DNA of 64,000 nucleotides, taken from contig NC_057788.1 in the NCBI RefSeq assembly GCF_014905175.1, positions 7,812,001 to 7,876,000 on the forward strand. Reading direction: 5' to 3'. The stretch is from Aphidius gifuensis. Its lineage: Eukaryota > Arthropoda > Insecta > Hymenoptera > Braconidae. The notes under the pieces are model-generated. The model made no database searches. It had not been told where the DNA came from and worked only from the letters and a program-made list of their open reading frames with translations. Below, one piece after another: positions 1 through 13,730 of the stretch. A program made the position numbers and the translations under genes. Each line of letters begins with the position of its first letter. Positions within the stretch are counted from its first letter, which is position 1.

Positions 1-2134
1 ATAGAATTGACTATAAAAGTAAAAAAGCTCGAGGAATAAAAAATAAATAACAAAGTGTATATAGGAAGAGAGAAAATATATCGGCATTGAAGAATTAAAA
101 AAAAAAAAAGGTAAAAATCAGACTGTGATAGTCAATGAAGCGTGTCAAACAAGTATTGGATTATATAAGCTTGATTTTGTTACGTTGTAAAATAGAAGGA
201 AGACCTATACGTTTTGTTTTATTAGTGCATGGATGAATTTGATTAAATACCAACGAGAAAGCTTTGATCTAGAAGCTTGATGTTAATGATAAAATAAAAA
301 ATTAAAAAAGTAAATTGTCGTGTGAAGGTAGATGAGGCGAATAAAAGAAAAATATAAAGTGAATCAATTTTGCAACTGGATGATAAACAAAGACATGAAA
401 AAAAAAAAATAGAAATAGATATTGTGGGCGCAATTGAAATGAGCTTTTAATAAAGCTCACAATATAGAGATGAATGGTTTGTCTATATATAGTTTGATGC
501 TATTGACAAATACAATTATACTGGACATATACGTCAATCGCGATTCGATTTTCTATTGATCATTTGTACAATTTCTGTCATTTATTTTCTCTATTTTTCT
601 CTTTTTTTATTTATCTGTATACTCATTCTCTATTTCTCATCACTTGTCCATTATTTACAAAATACTCAAAATAAAAAAAAAATTATATACAATTTTATAT
701 AACATAAAAAAATATATATTTCATGTAACTCTTTTTTTTTTTTTTTTCTCTTTTTCTATTTGTCTAAATAAACTACAATCAATAACCTATCCACTATGAT
801 TGAGCACTCTCATAACACATCCAATTACAAATGAAAATATATTTTTGTTTTTTTCTTCAAATTAATTAATAAAAAGAAACCATTAAAAATAAATAAATAA
901 TAATTACTAACGATTGTAAATAATATTTTTCAATCAAGTACTTTTATTCGATATTTAATAATTAATAAAAAATAAATTTATTTATTTAAAAATAAAAGCT
1001 ATTAAAATTAAAATTTAATTTTTGCTTTTGTAATATTTTTACATTACATACTTTTAAAAAAAAAAATACATTCACAATAGGAAAATTGAGTTTATTTTTT
1101 TATTGATATTTGAATTGTATTTTTTTTTTTTGATAAAATATAAATAACAATAATACGAGACTCGAAAATCAAACTGCACAGAAGCCGGTATCACGAGTAA
1201 CTGGTATCAATTGTGGCGCGTGTCTCTGACGCGGGCTTCCTGCAAGTCTAGACGACGATTTCCTTGCGCTCGCGCACAAAATATATAATATTATATGATA
1301 TATTCTTCACACACAAAAATAGGAGTCTTCACATTATAGAAGTATACTTCTGCGCGAACGCAGTTAAGGTACTTTAAATTTATTTTTTCATATTTTATTC
1401 TATTTATTTGTTGATGTATATGAACACACAATACATGTATGCATATACTCATCACACAAACAAATATGCATTCAAGTGCATCACTATTCATATGATGCAC
1501 TTGTCATTTATAGCTATGTACATGTAATAGTATATACAGACGTGGCTTTATGGAGATTGAAAAATCAGTTGCCATACGGATATGCAATGCCACTGGAATT
1601 GATATATAACATGTAAAATATTGTTCAAGAGTCACATGCATCCTATCATCAATGACGATGAATGACTAATGATCCTTATTACCATCAGCACCAAGTTATT
1701 TAAATATTCCCTTATTTTATTTTGTTGAAATATAAAATAATAAATTTCAATTTTTAAATATATATTTAGCCATTTTTTTTGACCAACATTTTAATCAATG
1801 TTTTCTTTGTTGGTTTATATAAAAAAAAACTTGATTAAAAATGGTCAAAATATATATGTATTTAATGTTTGTTAAAACAAAACACGCAATGCCAATAAAT
1901 AAAGTTAAAAAATATACATAAAAAATAAAAAATATATATATAAATGTTATAGTGTTATAAAGTTCTTCTAAAATTCAGAAAATTGAAGCAACGCCTTTTG
2001 TTGTATGCGTTCATATATATACTGAGTAAACAAGTCTATACAAATATATAGGATGAATACATATATGCTTTACACAGTGTTGAACGTAGCTTAATTAATT
2101 CGGCAGGTTGATTAACTCACGGGTGGTTCGTTAT
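1..2134. other. AT-rich non-coding stretch
   Basis: No open reading frame here has coding character. The stretch is mostly poly-A/poly-T and simple AT tracts. The one part that stands out is a less AT-rich island at about 1155-1275, with several CpG-containing words, described among the findings. Confidence 0.6.
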
Positions 2135-2762
2135 ACGTTGAAGCCGGAAAACGCCAGCTTGAAACTTTTATTATATATTTTGATCTAGGAATTTTTGGTT
2201 AAATTCCATTGGACTTTCGATCTCGACATACTGTTGACCAATGTAATGCATGTTTTACCCTCATTATTTATTTATTTTAATTTATTTTAATTTTTTTTTA
2301 AACTTTTATTATTGATTTTTAACGAGTTGGTTTCCAGATAAAAGCTCAAAGTGGATTCGACGTTGATCCGATGTCAAATTCCTAACTCGAAATTCGTATC
2401 GACGTTGAAAAAAAAATATAAAATTATATAAATTTACGGGTCAAGTAATTTAGTAGTAATTATGTTCATGTGTTGATTAATTTTTTTTACATGTTATTTG
2501 CTTTTATTGAGCTAGACAAGTCATCAAACTTTTTCAAATTAGTTTTTATATTTAAATTATAGTGTCTTTTTTATTTTAGTTGTATATTAATTTTATTTTT
2601 TTTAATTGTTGCAGATGACATGAGCTTCAATGGACAAGCTGACAACATCAATTCATCAAACTAGATTTTTCGCCATCAACTGCAGCAATGGTGAGTTTAA
2701 AAATTTTTTTTCATTCATTTTAATTTGACCAAAATTTTTTGTTTCGTTACGAGAATTTTCTG
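2135..2762 (+). repeat. Direct duplication, copy 1 (about 628 bp)
   Basis: This block recurs almost base for base at 10080-10713 in the same orientation, with only a few substitutions and short indels in T or TA runs. Homology starts at ACGTTGAAGCCGG and ends at GAGAATTTTCTG. Inside, 2615-2690 is preceded by a T-rich tract ending in GCAG and followed by GTGAGT, so it looks like a 76-nt spliced exon; its longest reading is short and ends in TAG. No transposase, long terminal repeat or clear target-site duplication is visible. It could be a segmental duplication of a non-coding exon or a member of a dispersed repeat family. Confidence 0.85.
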
Positions 2763-5700
2763 TCATTTTAATTTTGCATTTGGTTAAATAATACCTGATC
2801 AATGTGCTATGTAAAATTTCATAATCAAAAATAAGCTTGGCGCAATTAATTTTTCCGCAATGAAAAATTTCCTTGCTAGATTTTTGATTTGATTAAACAG
2901 TGTGATTTTAAGATGAGTTTATTCAATCATTCGACTAGAAATTAAATATACCAAAAGAAATTTAAAACCTAAATTTTCTACTTCACCACTGGAGCTTTTT
3001 AAAGCTACAATTAGTCCAAGAAAAAATAAATAATTACTCTATTTTTTAAAGCCTTGAATAATTGTTAAATTCATTATTATTACAAAGAATATTCAGTTAA
3101 AAATAATTTCTCAATTTAATGTGATTTAATATCAACAATTATTCACACTAAATTAAATATAATTTAAAGAATTATCACTTAATAGTCCATACTTTCAAAA
3201 AAAAAACAAAGTAAACAATTTTAATTTCATATATAATTAAAAAGTGAAATGTAATAAATTATATAAGTAATTATGCATCCAATTTCACAGATGAAATAAT
3301 TTGTATATATACAGGTTCATTAATTTACAAGAGCCATGATACATCAGGGCCCTTGCATGGCACATTTACCTGGCATATATTGTCGCTTTGCTCGTGTATA
3401 ACAACTCGACTTATAAATATATGTGTATGCTTGACTTCCTCTCTCTCATGTATATCCCCTTATAAACAAACCAGTGTACATACAAAATCCATGCAACTAC
3501 AATGCACAACAATATCATTTGCCACATACATATACCCTTTCTTTCATTTGCCATTGAGGTGCCTAGATAAAAGCTTTAACAATAAAAGCTTCAACAAATC
3601 TCATAATCACAATTTAACAGAAATAAAAAAAGAAACAATATTTATACATATATAAAATGATAATCATAGTAATAGATGAAAAAAAAAATAGAAAAGACAA
3701 TAATCGGATATGAGAATAAGAAAATGCAAGAGAAAAATTTTTCGTAATAATTTTTTTTATTACATTGTTGAAATTGTATGGTTTCACAGTAGTAGAGCTT
3801 TACACGTGCTCAGCATTTGTACTCAACTGGGTCATATTCAACAATCGTCAAATGAGCCACTTCAACAAAACACTCAACCATTTTGAAACAGCACAGCCTA
3901 TCTTGTGCTGATGTTACTGCAACACAGACACTTTTTTTTTCTACTTTTTTCCTCTCTTGATATTTTTTTTATTATTATTTTTAGCTAGGTATAAAAAATA
4001 TACAGAGTCTATCTCAAAAACATCCTGTACACATCAGTGAACAAATGATAACTTATCACGTTAATGTCATATTTTTATTTTATTTTTTATACTGTTAAAT
4101 CTTTTGAAACTTTTGAATCTTCATCAATGTCATGAATAATTTTCCAACATTGAATAGTCAAGGAGTGATAGGATAAGAGGCTTTACTTCACAGTATAGTA
4201 ATTTTGACATAATTACCACTGAAGATTATGATGCTTGCAAGCTCCTTTCGTTCAACCCTTATCATTAAGTTTTATATATATATTGTAAACTTTAATGACG
4301 TCTTTTCATAAACGATATTATCAAATTTTTCAAAATATTTATAAACATTTTTTATGTTTAATAATTATAAATACAAAATAAAAAAATTAATTAATAATAA
4401 TTTTGACAGTGATTTATTGATTTAAATAATAGTTATAATTTTTTTGAATTAATAATCATATGATTCACTTGAAATTAATGAGTTTGCTGGTACTTTTAAA
4501 TAATCATTTCAATAATAATTATTGTTTTTTTTTCAATTCTTGGTAAATCAAGTTAATTTTGATATTTATTTTATTTATTTATTTATATTAAACCCTTGTG
4601 AAAAAAAAAATTGTGAATGACATAATTCAGTATATATTATTTACTAAAAGCTGTTCCGTAACTCGTTTTTACAGTTGGTACTTATTTTTGTGGTGGTGAA
4701 ATATACAGGGTAAAATAATCCACGTAGAAATAGTAAAAAAAAAAAATAAAATAATAAACCATTCTTAACTTTCACCACCACTACTACTACTGCTATTGTA
4801 TAAATAATATAAATAATAGAAACAAAAAAAAAAGGGGAAAAAAAAGTTGAAGAGTGAAAAATATATTACTTGTGTTGAAAGTATTTTACTGGTTGGACAA
4901 TTTATCAAGTCTAACAATGCTTGGTTTTCGTGCTTTTATATATATAGATATCTCTTTACTTCAAGTACACTGAATGGACAATGATCAATTGTTTTGGATT
5001 AAATAAAAAAGCTTTATAATTTCATTAAATTTTTTTTCGAAATACACAGGTACTTTGATAATGAAAATAAATTTAATAATTTAAATTAATTTGACAATTT
5101 TTAATAAAGCAAATCAGCAAAAATAAATTGCTAATTTAAATAGTTTATAAAAGTAAAATTTTCAAAGATAACAATCCAAATTGGTGGAAATATTTTTAGT
5201 TAAATCTTTTTAATTCAATCTGAGAAATTTAAAGGGAGAAGAGATAAAAGAAAAAAAAAATAATACGGAACTATAGAATGAGGCAAAGCTCCTTTTTTCA
5301 ATTTGTTTTTTATTTTTTTTTACGTTGAATTTTTTTCAAGACTTTTAGAGAGTTTTTACAAAAAAGTCTTATCACTTTCACTGAATTGTTCAATAAAGAA
5401 AATTCAGACAACACCCTGATAGACATTTTTTTTTTTTTTTTCATCATTCTCTGAAATTCTAAACCCATACTTGCAATAAGTAGAGAATATTATTATTATT
5501 ACTATTATTGTTCTAGCAAACGACAAAATCTCTTTCTTACAAAAATGAAAAAGAAAATTTTTTTTTTATTGGTATACAATTTTGTGTTGTTATTATTTTT
5601 ACAAGTGACACAATGAAGAGTCTATTATATACCGAAAAGATTATTTTCTCATTTTATTTTATCGTAGTTAAATAAAATATTGCAACGATGAATTTTTATT

Positions 5701-6816
5701 AAACCACATAAATTTGTTAACGAGAATAATCGAGAAAGAATAATTTACAAACTATAGAATATTTAGAAAAATTTGATATTAAAAAACAGCGGAAAAAGAA
5801 AAGAGTAAAACTCATTACTTGGTTTAACAACAACGATATAAAATGTGTGCAAATAAAATTGCTAAAAGTTTGTATTTTAACTTGGTTTGTAAATTTTTTC
5901 AACCAGTTATTTACAATCACTTTGTTTACCACGAGGATTAACGGTTATCTTAAAACACCTTTAAATTATCAAATGCAAAAAACAACCTCGACAAAGCTTA
6001 CTTTTACAAACTAATATACAAAAATATTTTACAATAAAACGACAAAAAATAATAATAAAAAAATATATATATAAAACTGCGTGAATTTTCGTCAAAATGT
6101 GTGTGGGCTTGCAAAAGCGTTAATAATAATGGCAAAACTTTTGTTCAGTATGTATCCCTTTTCTTTGGTTCATGACAAATTAGCCTCATGGGTTTCATTG
6201 TTGTTCAAAATATACAAGTTCCTTAAGCCACGACCAAGTTAAAGTTATGCCTTATTCAATTCCTTTTTTTTCCCTTGAAATTAATAATTTATATATATTA
6301 AAAATAATAAAGTTTTACAATATTATTCAACTGTTAATAAAAGCTTGAATAAAATACAAAAAGTAGTTTTAAATTTATAAAAAAAAAAATACAATGAAGC
6401 AGTTTGTTTCGATTAGTGTTAGCTGACCGAAAATATTGTTGCAATATCAGCTCTTTTTTTCGATTTGCACTTTTTTTAAAAAAAACATATATATTTCGTT
6501 TGATTTGAAAAGTAAAAAAAAAAAAAAAAAACGGTGTGGATTTTATTTCGATATGTATATTGGCTGTTTATTATCGAAACACTCTATTTTTTTTTCAGTC
6601 TGTTTATTTATTTTTATTTTTTTTTAATAAAGAGAACAATCAAAAGGAAAAAAAAATACCTAACGTAGAATAAAAACGTTTCTTTTTCGTTTTTATAATC
6701 ACGCGCGCCTGTATCTATACCTTCTAAAAGGTTCATTGTTCATTGATTTTATAAACACAAGTATTATCATAAAAAAAAAAAAGAATGAATAAATTGACGA
6801 AAAATTTTTTTAATTT
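2763..6816. other. AT-rich non-coding stretch
   Basis: The open frames here are low-complexity translations without recognisable domains or codon bias. Homopolymer runs are frequent. I see no repeat, RNA gene or regulatory motif that I can support. Confidence 0.55.
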
Positions 6817-7866
6817 ATTTATTTACACATAAATCACACATAATTCACACGTAATTTTTAGTCTAATAACATCAAGATTGAATGTTTACTGAAAAAGTTG
6901 TGCTACCTTAATATGTCAATTTTTAAAAAAAATATAAAAAATATTTAAAAAAATTTTCTTTCAAATTTATTTCTTCACACATAAAAAACACATAATTCGC
7001 ACAAAATTTTGAGCCCAATTGCATTAAGATCCGATGATTATTGAAAAAGTTGTGCTAGCTTAATATTTGAATTTTTAAAAAAAATGTAAAAAATAAAAAA
7101 AAAATTTTCTTTCAAATTTATTTCTTCACACATAAAAAACACATAATTCGCACAAAATTTTAAGCCCAATTGCATCGAGATCCGATGATTATTGAGAAAG
7201 TTGTGCTAGCTTAATATTTGAATTTTTTAAAAAAATATAAAAAATATTTTAAAAAATTTTCTTTTAAATTTATTTCTTCACACATAAAAAACACATAATT
7301 CGCACAAAATTTCAAGCCCAATTGCATCGAGATCCGATGATTATTGAAAAAGTTGTGCTAGCTTAATATTTGAATTTTTAAAAAAAATTTAAAAAATAAA
7401 AAAAAAATTTTCTTTCAAATTTATTTCTTCACACATAAAAAACACATAATTCGCACAAAATTTCAAGCCCAATTGCATCGAGATCCGATGATTATTAAAA
7501 AAGTTGTGCTAGCTTAATATGTCAATTTTAAAAAAAAATATAGAAAATATTTAAAAAAATTTTCTTTCAAATTTATTTCTTCACACATAAAAAACACATA
7601 ATTCGCACAAAATTTCAAGCCCAATTGCATCGAGATCCGATGATTATTGAAAAAGTTGTGCTAGCTTAATATTTGAATTTTTTAAAAAAATGTAAAAAAT
7701 AAAAAAAAAATTTTCTTTCAAATTTATTTCTTTACACATAAAAAACACATAATTTGCACAAAATTTTAAGCCCAATTGCATCGAGATCCGATGATTATTA
7801 AAAAAGTTGTGCTAGCTTAATATGTCAATTTTTTAAAAAAAAATATAAAAAATATCAAAAAAAATT
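6817..7866. repeat. Tandem satellite, unit about 151 bp, 6-7 copies
   Basis: The phrase TTCTTCACACATAAAAAAC recurs near 6971, 7122, 7275, 7427, 7578 and 7728 (the last with one change), each time followed by an AATTCGCACAAAATTT-like stretch, GATCCGATGATTATT and GTTGTGCTAGCTTAATAT. A more diverged leading copy starts near 6820. The inner copies differ by few bases, so homogenisation looks recent. Spacing is set by a poly-A/T linker of variable length. No coding capacity is apparent. A diverged relative lies at about 18190-18800. Confidence 0.92.
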
Positions 7867-10079
7867 TTGTTTACTCGCTTTTTTTTGTTGTTTTTTCGTT
7901 GCTAACGAAATAAATAAAAAAATAATAGAAAAAGGCAAACAAAATACAAGAATTAGAACAATGTGTGAATTTCCAAAGCGAAAGAGGTAGTGAGAAATTC
8001 ACATTATTACCTGTAATAACATAAAATATGTTCGTTACATGTGAAGAGTCACAATGAAAACACTCAAATTCGTTAATGAGTGGGCACTTAACGAAATATA
8101 CTGTAAGTGAAAAAACTGATGACCAATCAAATGTCCGGAAGACCGATGATGTTTGTCCTTTTTATATTCGGAATAATTTCATATCGATTTATTTGAATTT
8201 TGATATGATAGTTATGGATTGTTTATGTTTGACTGTTTATTCATTGAAATAATTAAAAAATTTTTTCTTTTTGCTATATTGAGTGGTAGACAAATTTGCA
8301 CTCTCATATTTTTTTTTTGTTATAAAAAAATGCTGATAAAAATAACAACGATATAACCGGGGAGAAGTATATGTGTATTTTCATAATAAACAACGTGTAT
8401 TTTCTTTTGACAACGAAGGATAGTGTGTTGGGTGTTGGGAATATAAAATGCAGAAGCAAGGTGGCAAACAACAACCAAATTGTAGCCTGAAAGCTTTGGT
8501 CAGAGATAAAAAAAAGCAAAAAAAAAAAATGAAAATACTCGTGGGGATAGTGGAAAAAGATGTATAAAAAAAAAAAATGAAAAATATATATGGGAATATC
8601 GTTTACGAGTATATCTCAAAGATTGGATTCTTCTATATAAATTTAAAAATACTATGTGTATAGTAATAAATTATCTTTCTTCATCTTTTTCTTTTTGTCT
8701 ATTTTTTGATAAAAATATAAAGTAGATTTTACGATATAATAAAGATAGTCCACATGATGACATTTTTTTATAAAATGAGGTGTCAATACACTGATAATAA
8801 AAGGAAAAAAAAAAAGTGCAAATTCATATTTTGTTGTGATGGAAAATACAAAATTAAACGATAAACTATGAATCGACGATGAAAGCCAAAGATTATATTA
8901 TCCATGTGTACAAAAGAAAATCAATATTAATATATATTTCATTTATCAAATTTAATTTCAACATAAATATTCATAGTTTTATATTTTGGCTCCGTATTCA
9001 TCCGGTGGATTATAGTATCTAGAACTTGAAATATATAGTTCAAAGATTTTTTGAATATATAAAAAGTTAATTAAAAGAAAAATTCTATAGAAAATTTTAA
9101 GCACTCTACTTGAAAAAATTATTAAAGATTTTTGTTTATTATTATAAACAATATTTAGAAGAGAAAAAAAATCATTGAATATAAATTTTCTTTGAATTTT
9201 GAAGTAATTTTATTTGTCAAAAAATAATATCAAACTTTTTGACTTTGTAAAAATGTAAAATTGACAATTTTAGTCCGGATAAAGTTTGTACCATGCCCTG
9301 AAGCAGTTCTATGATCGAACACCCAAGTAAATAACAAAAATAAATAAAAAAAAAAAAATATCAACCCTCTCACCCTCTTTCTCTTTTTTGCGTATTTGAT
9401 AAAAAAAAAAAAACTACACAACAGAGGGTTTAATAATTCAACTGAACAAACGCGCTGTTTTGTGAAATTAGTTTTTTGCTGGTTTATTTTTGAGTGGGTG
9501 GTAACTGGGTGGGTAGTTTTATTTTTTATTTATTCAAATTTTACTTCACTGACCATTTTGTGTGTATTCTTATACACAAAAAACTATTGTTTAATTTTTT
9601 TTTCATTTTAATTTTAACCCTTGAAACCCTTTTACGAATAATAATTAAAAAATAAAGAAAAAAAATCCAATTAACAAAAGTATCATGAAGAAAAATTATT
9701 ATTGACTATAAATTTAATTTTCTTGGCGAATGAAAAGTTTTCAATTTCAATAAAATTTTCAGTTAATTAAATTTAAATTTATCATCATCTTTTCAAGTTT
9801 TTCAATTCAATTGTTGGTGAAAAATAAAATGCGTAGAATGAGAACGAAAAAAAAAAAAACAAAAAATGAAACTCTCTGACTCCATTGAAGTAAACCGGAT
9901 ATTTTTAGATAATATAAGAAAAATTTTTGTGATTCAGTGAGGTATAAATGAAAGAAAATTCTCACGAGAAATCTTTTCGTGCGCGACGAAATATTGATTT
10001 TTGCCTAAAGAAAAATAAACGTTGTAATCATGATGAATAAAATTGTATATATTTTTTTTAAATAAATATTTTGCATGCA
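7867..10079. other. AT-rich non-coding stretch
   Basis: Nothing recognisable lies between the satellite and the second copy of the direct duplication. Open frames are poly-Phe/poly-Lys readings of T or A runs. Confidence 0.55.
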
Positions 10080-10713
10080 ACGTTGAAGCCGGAAAACGCC
10101 AGCTCGAAACTTTTATTATATATATATATTTGGATCTAGGAATTTTTGGTTAAATTCCATTGGACTTTCGATCTCGACATACTGTTGACCAATGTAATTC
10201 ATGTTTTACCCTCATTATTTATTTATTTTAATTTATTTTAATTTTTTTTTAAACTTTTATTATTGATTTTTAACGAGTTGGTTCCCAGATAAAAGCTCAA
10301 AGTGGATTCGACGTTGATCCGATGTCAAATTCCTAACTCGAAATTCGTATCGACGTTGAAAAAAAAATATAAAATTATATAAATTTACGGGTCAAGTAAT
10401 TTAGTAGTAATTATGTTCATGTGTTGATTAATTTTTTTTACATGTTATTTGCTTTTATTGAGCTAGACAAGTCATCAAACTTTTTCAAATTAGTTTTTAT
10501 ATTTAAATTATAGTGTCTCTTTTATTTTAGTTGTATATTAATTTTATTTTTTTTAATTGTTGCAGATGACATGAGCTTCAATGGACAAGCTGACAACATC
10601 AATTCATCAAACTAGATTTTTCGCCATCAACTGCAGCAATGGTGAGTTTAAAAATTTTTTTTCATTCATTTTAATTTGACCAAAATTTTTTGTTTCGTTA
10701 CGAGAATTTTCTG
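10080..10713 (+). repeat. Direct duplication, copy 2 (about 634 bp)
   Basis: Second copy of the block at 2135-2762, about 7.9 kb away in the same orientation. It differs mainly by a longer TA run near 10120 and a few point changes. The splice-flanked 76-nt segment is preserved at 10566-10641, with the same GCAG before it and GTGAGT after it. Homology stops abruptly at 10713, where a CACTGAGAAAAAAAAA sequence begins; that could be the end of another inserted element. Confidence 0.85.
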
Positions 10714-13171
10714 CACTGAGAAAAAAAAATAACAATTTTTACAACTAAAATCAAATAAAAATTACTTTAAAAATACATATAAAGCTTAGTACCTATATAA
10801 ATTAGCTCACCAAAATGGATTTTCTATTTGCCTGAGGCAATTTTAATTATATAAATAAAATATCAAAGAAAATAAAAATTACGTTGACGACAAAAAGAAA
10901 TTTATATATTTTTATTTTTCATAAACAACTTGAGACTCAGGCAAACAAATCTTTGTTTATATATTTGTTTCATAAAAGAAAAAAGTGCATCGTTTGCAGG
11001 AAATTACGTCCACTTCGTTTTTAGACTTTATGACTTTATTCGGTGTATAAAAAAAAGGTATTTCCTTTTTTTTTCTTTATTTATTTATTTCTTCGTGTAT
11101 AGTAACATAAGGGTAGAAAAAAAACTTGAGGGTATATACAGTCTTATAACGTGTATTACGCGACCGAGCATTGTCGTATACGTTAGGTCAAACGATCTAT
11201 TCAACCACCCTCTTTTTTTTTTTATTTTTTGCCAAAAGGTGAAGTGCACGTCATTCCCACAGATTTACGAATATCGTTTGTTGCCAACAGCCAACTTTAA
11301 CGTATAAGTTGTCGCATTTTCCAACTGGATAATCAGCCGGATGTGACCCGGTGGACCAACAAAAAGCAAAAAATAAAAAAAACAAAACAACAAAATGAAA
11401 AGAAAAATAAAATACATAACTTAGAGCAAAACAAAAACAATGGTGAAAGATAATTTTTTTGTGTCATTGATATACGAAAAGTTTCTCAATAATTTTCATA
11501 TAATATTTTCAAAATATTTACGACAATGATGCGTTATAAAAAAAGTTTTTTTTTCTTTTAAATTTACTTGTGTCATATTTAAAAATTGATAGAGTTATAT
11601 TATGACAATTTAAACTTGTCAATTTTATTAATGTTGATAGATAAATATTAGTCAAGTAATTTATACAAGTGATTTTGATATTTATCGTGCCAAAAGTTTA
11701 TAAACTGTTTTTGTAATTTATATACGCAAACAATATAATAATAAAAAATAAAATCACGATGATTTTTCACCTACGCTTTTGTGACTGAACATACATGTGT
11801 ATGTATATTTTCTTATGTAACTTGGCGTTAAGGCTGAATGTAAATCCCAAAGTAGGACGACTCTTTGGGTGCAAAAGGGCACCCTTATAACCATAGTTGA
11901 AAAAAATAATAAGCGCCCCCTAATGTATAAAATTTTTATATACTTTGGTGTCAAGGTCTAAAAGTATGAGGTATTTACACACACTAATATACTTCCAGAT
12001 TTTCAATGCTTCACCGGTAATTTTTGACTGTTTTAATATTCTTAAATAATTAATAACTTTCAAAATCCGTGGTAGAAATCGATGATTTTTTTTTTATTAT
12101 TTTCGTAATTTGAAGTAGTATTAGCTGTATTAAAATAAAGGTTTTTTGTTAGAGCGTTTTTTCAATAGAATTGAAAACGTTCCGATGCTTTCTATACTTG
12201 TGTATAAAGCGTCAACTTTGACAATTATCTCAAGCTTAAATCGTGGTAGAAAATTATAAAAAATTTGATAAAATAGATCTTTATTTCACTTAAAAAAGAA
12301 GCCTACTTTGATCAAAATCTGTGAGAGGGAATTTTTTTTCAATATTTTGACATTGGCGTTAAACACTGCAGAGAAATATATTTGGCTGATGCCGCAGGGT
12401 TGTGTCTTGGTGCAGGAAGTTTCAACGTCGCCGAGTCGTCTTGGCGTCGTTTATTCTTCTTTCTTGTACTCGTTGTACTCAAGAGTATATACTTATACTT
12501 TTCTCTACTGATTTTCTACTGTATTTAAAAAGTCTTGGCTAACCAATATTCAACGTCAACATTCAGGAAAAAAAAAAACTATATCAAAACTTTTTCTTGC
12601 AAAATAAAAATCATATCGAATAAAAAAGATATTTGATATTATATACGAAAAATAAACTTTTAAAAATCCAATTTTTTTATGCAAAGTTTAAAATATTTTT
12701 CAACAAATATATATAGCCATGAATATATAAATATTTTTTATTTTTAACTATAAAATTAATTATCAAAAAAATAATATAAAAAAAGTTTTTTTTTTTTATC
12801 TTTTTTGTTGAATATTTTTATGATACTTGAAATTACTTTTTTTTTAATTTTAAATATACAATAGTTTTGGATAATTTAAACAATAAAAAAATTAAATATT
12901 TTATTTATATTAGTTAAATTGAATAACGCTGAAGCTAGCGTCCAAGTTAGCGTCTCGAATCTCCTAATCCAGGGATGATTCGGCTTCCAAGGCCCCGACT
13001 TGAATAAATAATTAGAAATGATATGAAATTTGATAAAAATTATTAGAAATTAAAAATTAAGTATTAATATACTCCAAAAAAGTCATAGATTTCAAAAAAC
13101 AACCCTCTCAAATAAGCTACATCGTATTTAAAAAGAACAAATTTAGGGATTGTTGGCTAAATAATTTTTTT
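10714..13171. other. Non-coding stretch with two less AT-rich patches
   Basis: No gene is supported. Patches at about 11140-11345 and 12365-12480 are less AT-rich than their surroundings, and one continuous frame crosses the first (10930-11307), but its translation is unconvincing. A third patch at 12920-13005 precedes the foldback cluster. Confidence 0.5.
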
Positions 13172-13730
13172 TAACTATGATAGAGTTGAGCTATCCTCGT
13201 AATTTTTTTTTTATTAAATTGTCTGGGATCTAAGCTAGTTTAGGAAAAAAAATGGGAATTTTTGAAATGGTCAAAGAGGGATACGGGGTGGGTTTTAGAT
13301 AGTCAAAAAAATTAAAAACAATTAAAATCCACCCTCTACCCCTTTTTGACCATTTCAAAAATTCCCATTTTTTTTTCTAAACTAGCTTAGATCCCAGACA
13401 ATTTAATAAAAAAAAAATTACGAGGATAGCTCAACTCTATCATTATTAAAAAAATTTAAAACCATTAAAATCCACCCTCTACCCCTTTTTGACCATTTCA
13501 AAAATTCCCATTTTTTTTTCTAAACTAGCTTAGATCCCAGACAATTTAATAAAAAAAAAAGTACGAGGATAGCTCAACTCTATCATTATTAAAAAAATTA
13601 AAAACAATTAAAATCTACCCTCTACTCTCTTTTGACCATTTCGAAAATTCCCTTTTTTTTTTTAATCAGCTTAGATCCCAGACAATTGAACAAGAAAAAA
13701 TAATTACGAGGATAGCTTCGTTTTTATTAA
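13172..13730. repeat. Foldback repeat cluster, unit about 143 bp
   Basis: Three head-to-tail copies start near 13318, 13461 and 13606. Each runs from a TCCACCCTCTACCCC-like phrase through TTTGACCATTTC, ATTCCCATTTTTTTT and TTAGATCCCAGACAATT to CGAGGATAGCT. An inverted copy occupies about 13175-13298, so the cluster starts with a long near-perfect hairpin. The third direct copy is the most diverged. A single further copy sits inside another element at 54606-54722. No open reading frame is present, consistent with a non-autonomous foldback or MITE-type repeat. Confidence 0.88.

Noticed and set aside
6817..7866. CRISPR array
   Set aside because: Repeats are about 151 bp and head-to-tail with no unique spacers, in a eukaryotic intron-bearing context; this is a satellite.
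10930..11307. 125-codon plus-strand frame
   Set aside because: Composition is Phe/Tyr/Lys-rich from T and A runs, no domain, and no supporting promoter or splice structure.
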